Part shown: in pieces, positions 5,761-5,929 of the stretch | Layout of the letters: every line of letters begins with the position of its first letter | Numbering within the stretch: position 1 is the stretch's first letter | Assembly: GCA_024278415.1 (NCBI GenBank) | Contig: JAJRTI010000577.1 | Span: 1-5,929, forward strand | Reading direction: 5' to 3' | Source of the DNA: Planctomycetota bacterium | GTDB lineage: Bacteria > Planctomycetota > Brocadiia > JAJRTI01 | DNA length: 5,929 nucleotides | Position numbers and translations under genes: made by a program | The notes under the pieces: generated by a model | What the model saw: only the letters and a program-made list of their open reading frames with translations | Databases searched by the model: none | Told to the model about the DNA's origin: nothing

Positions 5761-5780
5761 GCTGGACGTCCACGTCCAGC
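5761..5780. repeat. Hairpin repeat, copy 1, upstream of pbpC
   Basis: GCTGGACGT (5761-5769) and ACGTCCAGC (5772-5780) are perfect inverted arms separated by CC. Its core, GGACGTCCACGTCC at 5764-5777, matches the opposite strand of copy 2 at 5858-5871 with one mismatch in 14. It lies about 30 nt upstream of the pbpC start codon, so it would be in the leader or promoter of that gene. Confidence 0.75.
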
Positions 5781-5825
5781 ACCCACTCGGAGCGGACGCC
5801 TGTGCGCCTGGGCCTTCGTATTCCC

Positions 5826-5845
5826 CGCGGACCTAGAGATCCGCG
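5826..5845. repeat. Short inverted repeat CGCGGA/TCCGCG
   Basis: CGCGGA (5826-5831) and TCCGCG (5840-5845) pair over an 8-nt loop. It is weaker than the two flanking hairpins, with no T-tract on either strand. Its role is unknown; it may be chance in GC-rich DNA. Confidence 0.4.
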
Positions 5846-5851
5846 CCGGTG

Positions 5852-5877
5852 GGTCACGGACGCGGACGTCCGTGACC
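5852..5877. repeat. Hairpin repeat, copy 2, inverted relative to copy 1
   Basis: GGTCACGGACG (5852-5862) and CGTCCGTGACC (5867-5877) form a perfect 11-bp stem over a CGGA loop. Read on the minus strand its core is GGACGTCCGCGTCC, one base different from copy 1 on the plus strand. The stem bases outside the core differ between the copies but remain paired, as expected of a repeat family selected for structure. No T-tract follows on either strand. Confidence 0.75.
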
Positions 5878-5900
5878 AGTCACCAAATGACCAATGACTA
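5872..5900 (+). repeat. Imperfect tandem 7-bp repeats (rTnACyA)
   Basis: GTGACCA (5872-5878), GTCACCA (5879-5885), one spacer A, ATGACCA (5887-5893), ATGACTA (5894-5900). The first unit overlaps the right arm of the 5852-5877 hairpin. Together with the hairpins, it shows that most of the 199-nt region upstream of pbpC is repeat-derived. I see no gene in 5731-5929; a minus-strand gene tail entering from the right cannot be ruled in or out. Confidence 0.5.
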
Positions 5901-5929
5901 CGGCGCAACAACCCGGCAGGCGCCCGCGC

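Overview
The window looks like chromosomal sequence from a high-GC Gram-negative bacterium. The evidence is a bifunctional class A penicillin-binding protein of the PBP1C type, a short-form (about 640-residue family) aconitase, purine-rich Shine-Dalgarno sites, and a four-helix-bundle 'suffix' protein of a kind I associate with uncultured PVC-like or neighbouring phyla. The phylum is an inference. No rRNA, tRNA, CRISPR array, transposase or phage gene is visible.

Layout, left to right. (1) 1-333, +: the 3' end of an aconitase gene. (2) 334-438: a short gap mostly made of inverted repeats. (3) 439-765, +: a small zinc-ribbon membrane protein whose codon use is clearly more AT-rich than its neighbours. 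(4) 766-2535, +: a self-contained unit. It has a promoter-like site at 801-828, a 5' leader holding four tandem 9-bp GTCnGACnn repeats, a four-helix-bundle suffix-domain gene (941-1594) whose last codons contain three more of the same repeats, and an ATGA-overlapping gene for a six-repeat Kelch-like beta-propeller (1591-2535). (5) 2536-3375, +: a second promoter-like site nearly matching the first, then two small cysteine-motif genes 10 nt apart. (6) 3412-5730, -: pbpC, converging on the zinc-protein pair. (7) 5731-5929: the pbpC upstream region, with two hairpins sharing a 14-nt core in opposite orientations and a run of 7-bp repeats.

How the genes fit together: aconitase (TCA cycle) and PBP1C (peptidoglycan synthesis) are housekeeping genes at either end of a cluster of small accessory genes. 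The accessory part appears to have two promoters of the same architecture, TTGACA-N16-TAGCAT inside a longer shared context, driving a two-gene and a two-gene unit. The most interesting element is the four-helix-bundle gene: the same short repeat sits in its 5' leader and at its 3' end, right at the coupling junction with the propeller gene. This could be a repeat-associated cassette or an autoregulatory target; neither is proven by the sequence alone.
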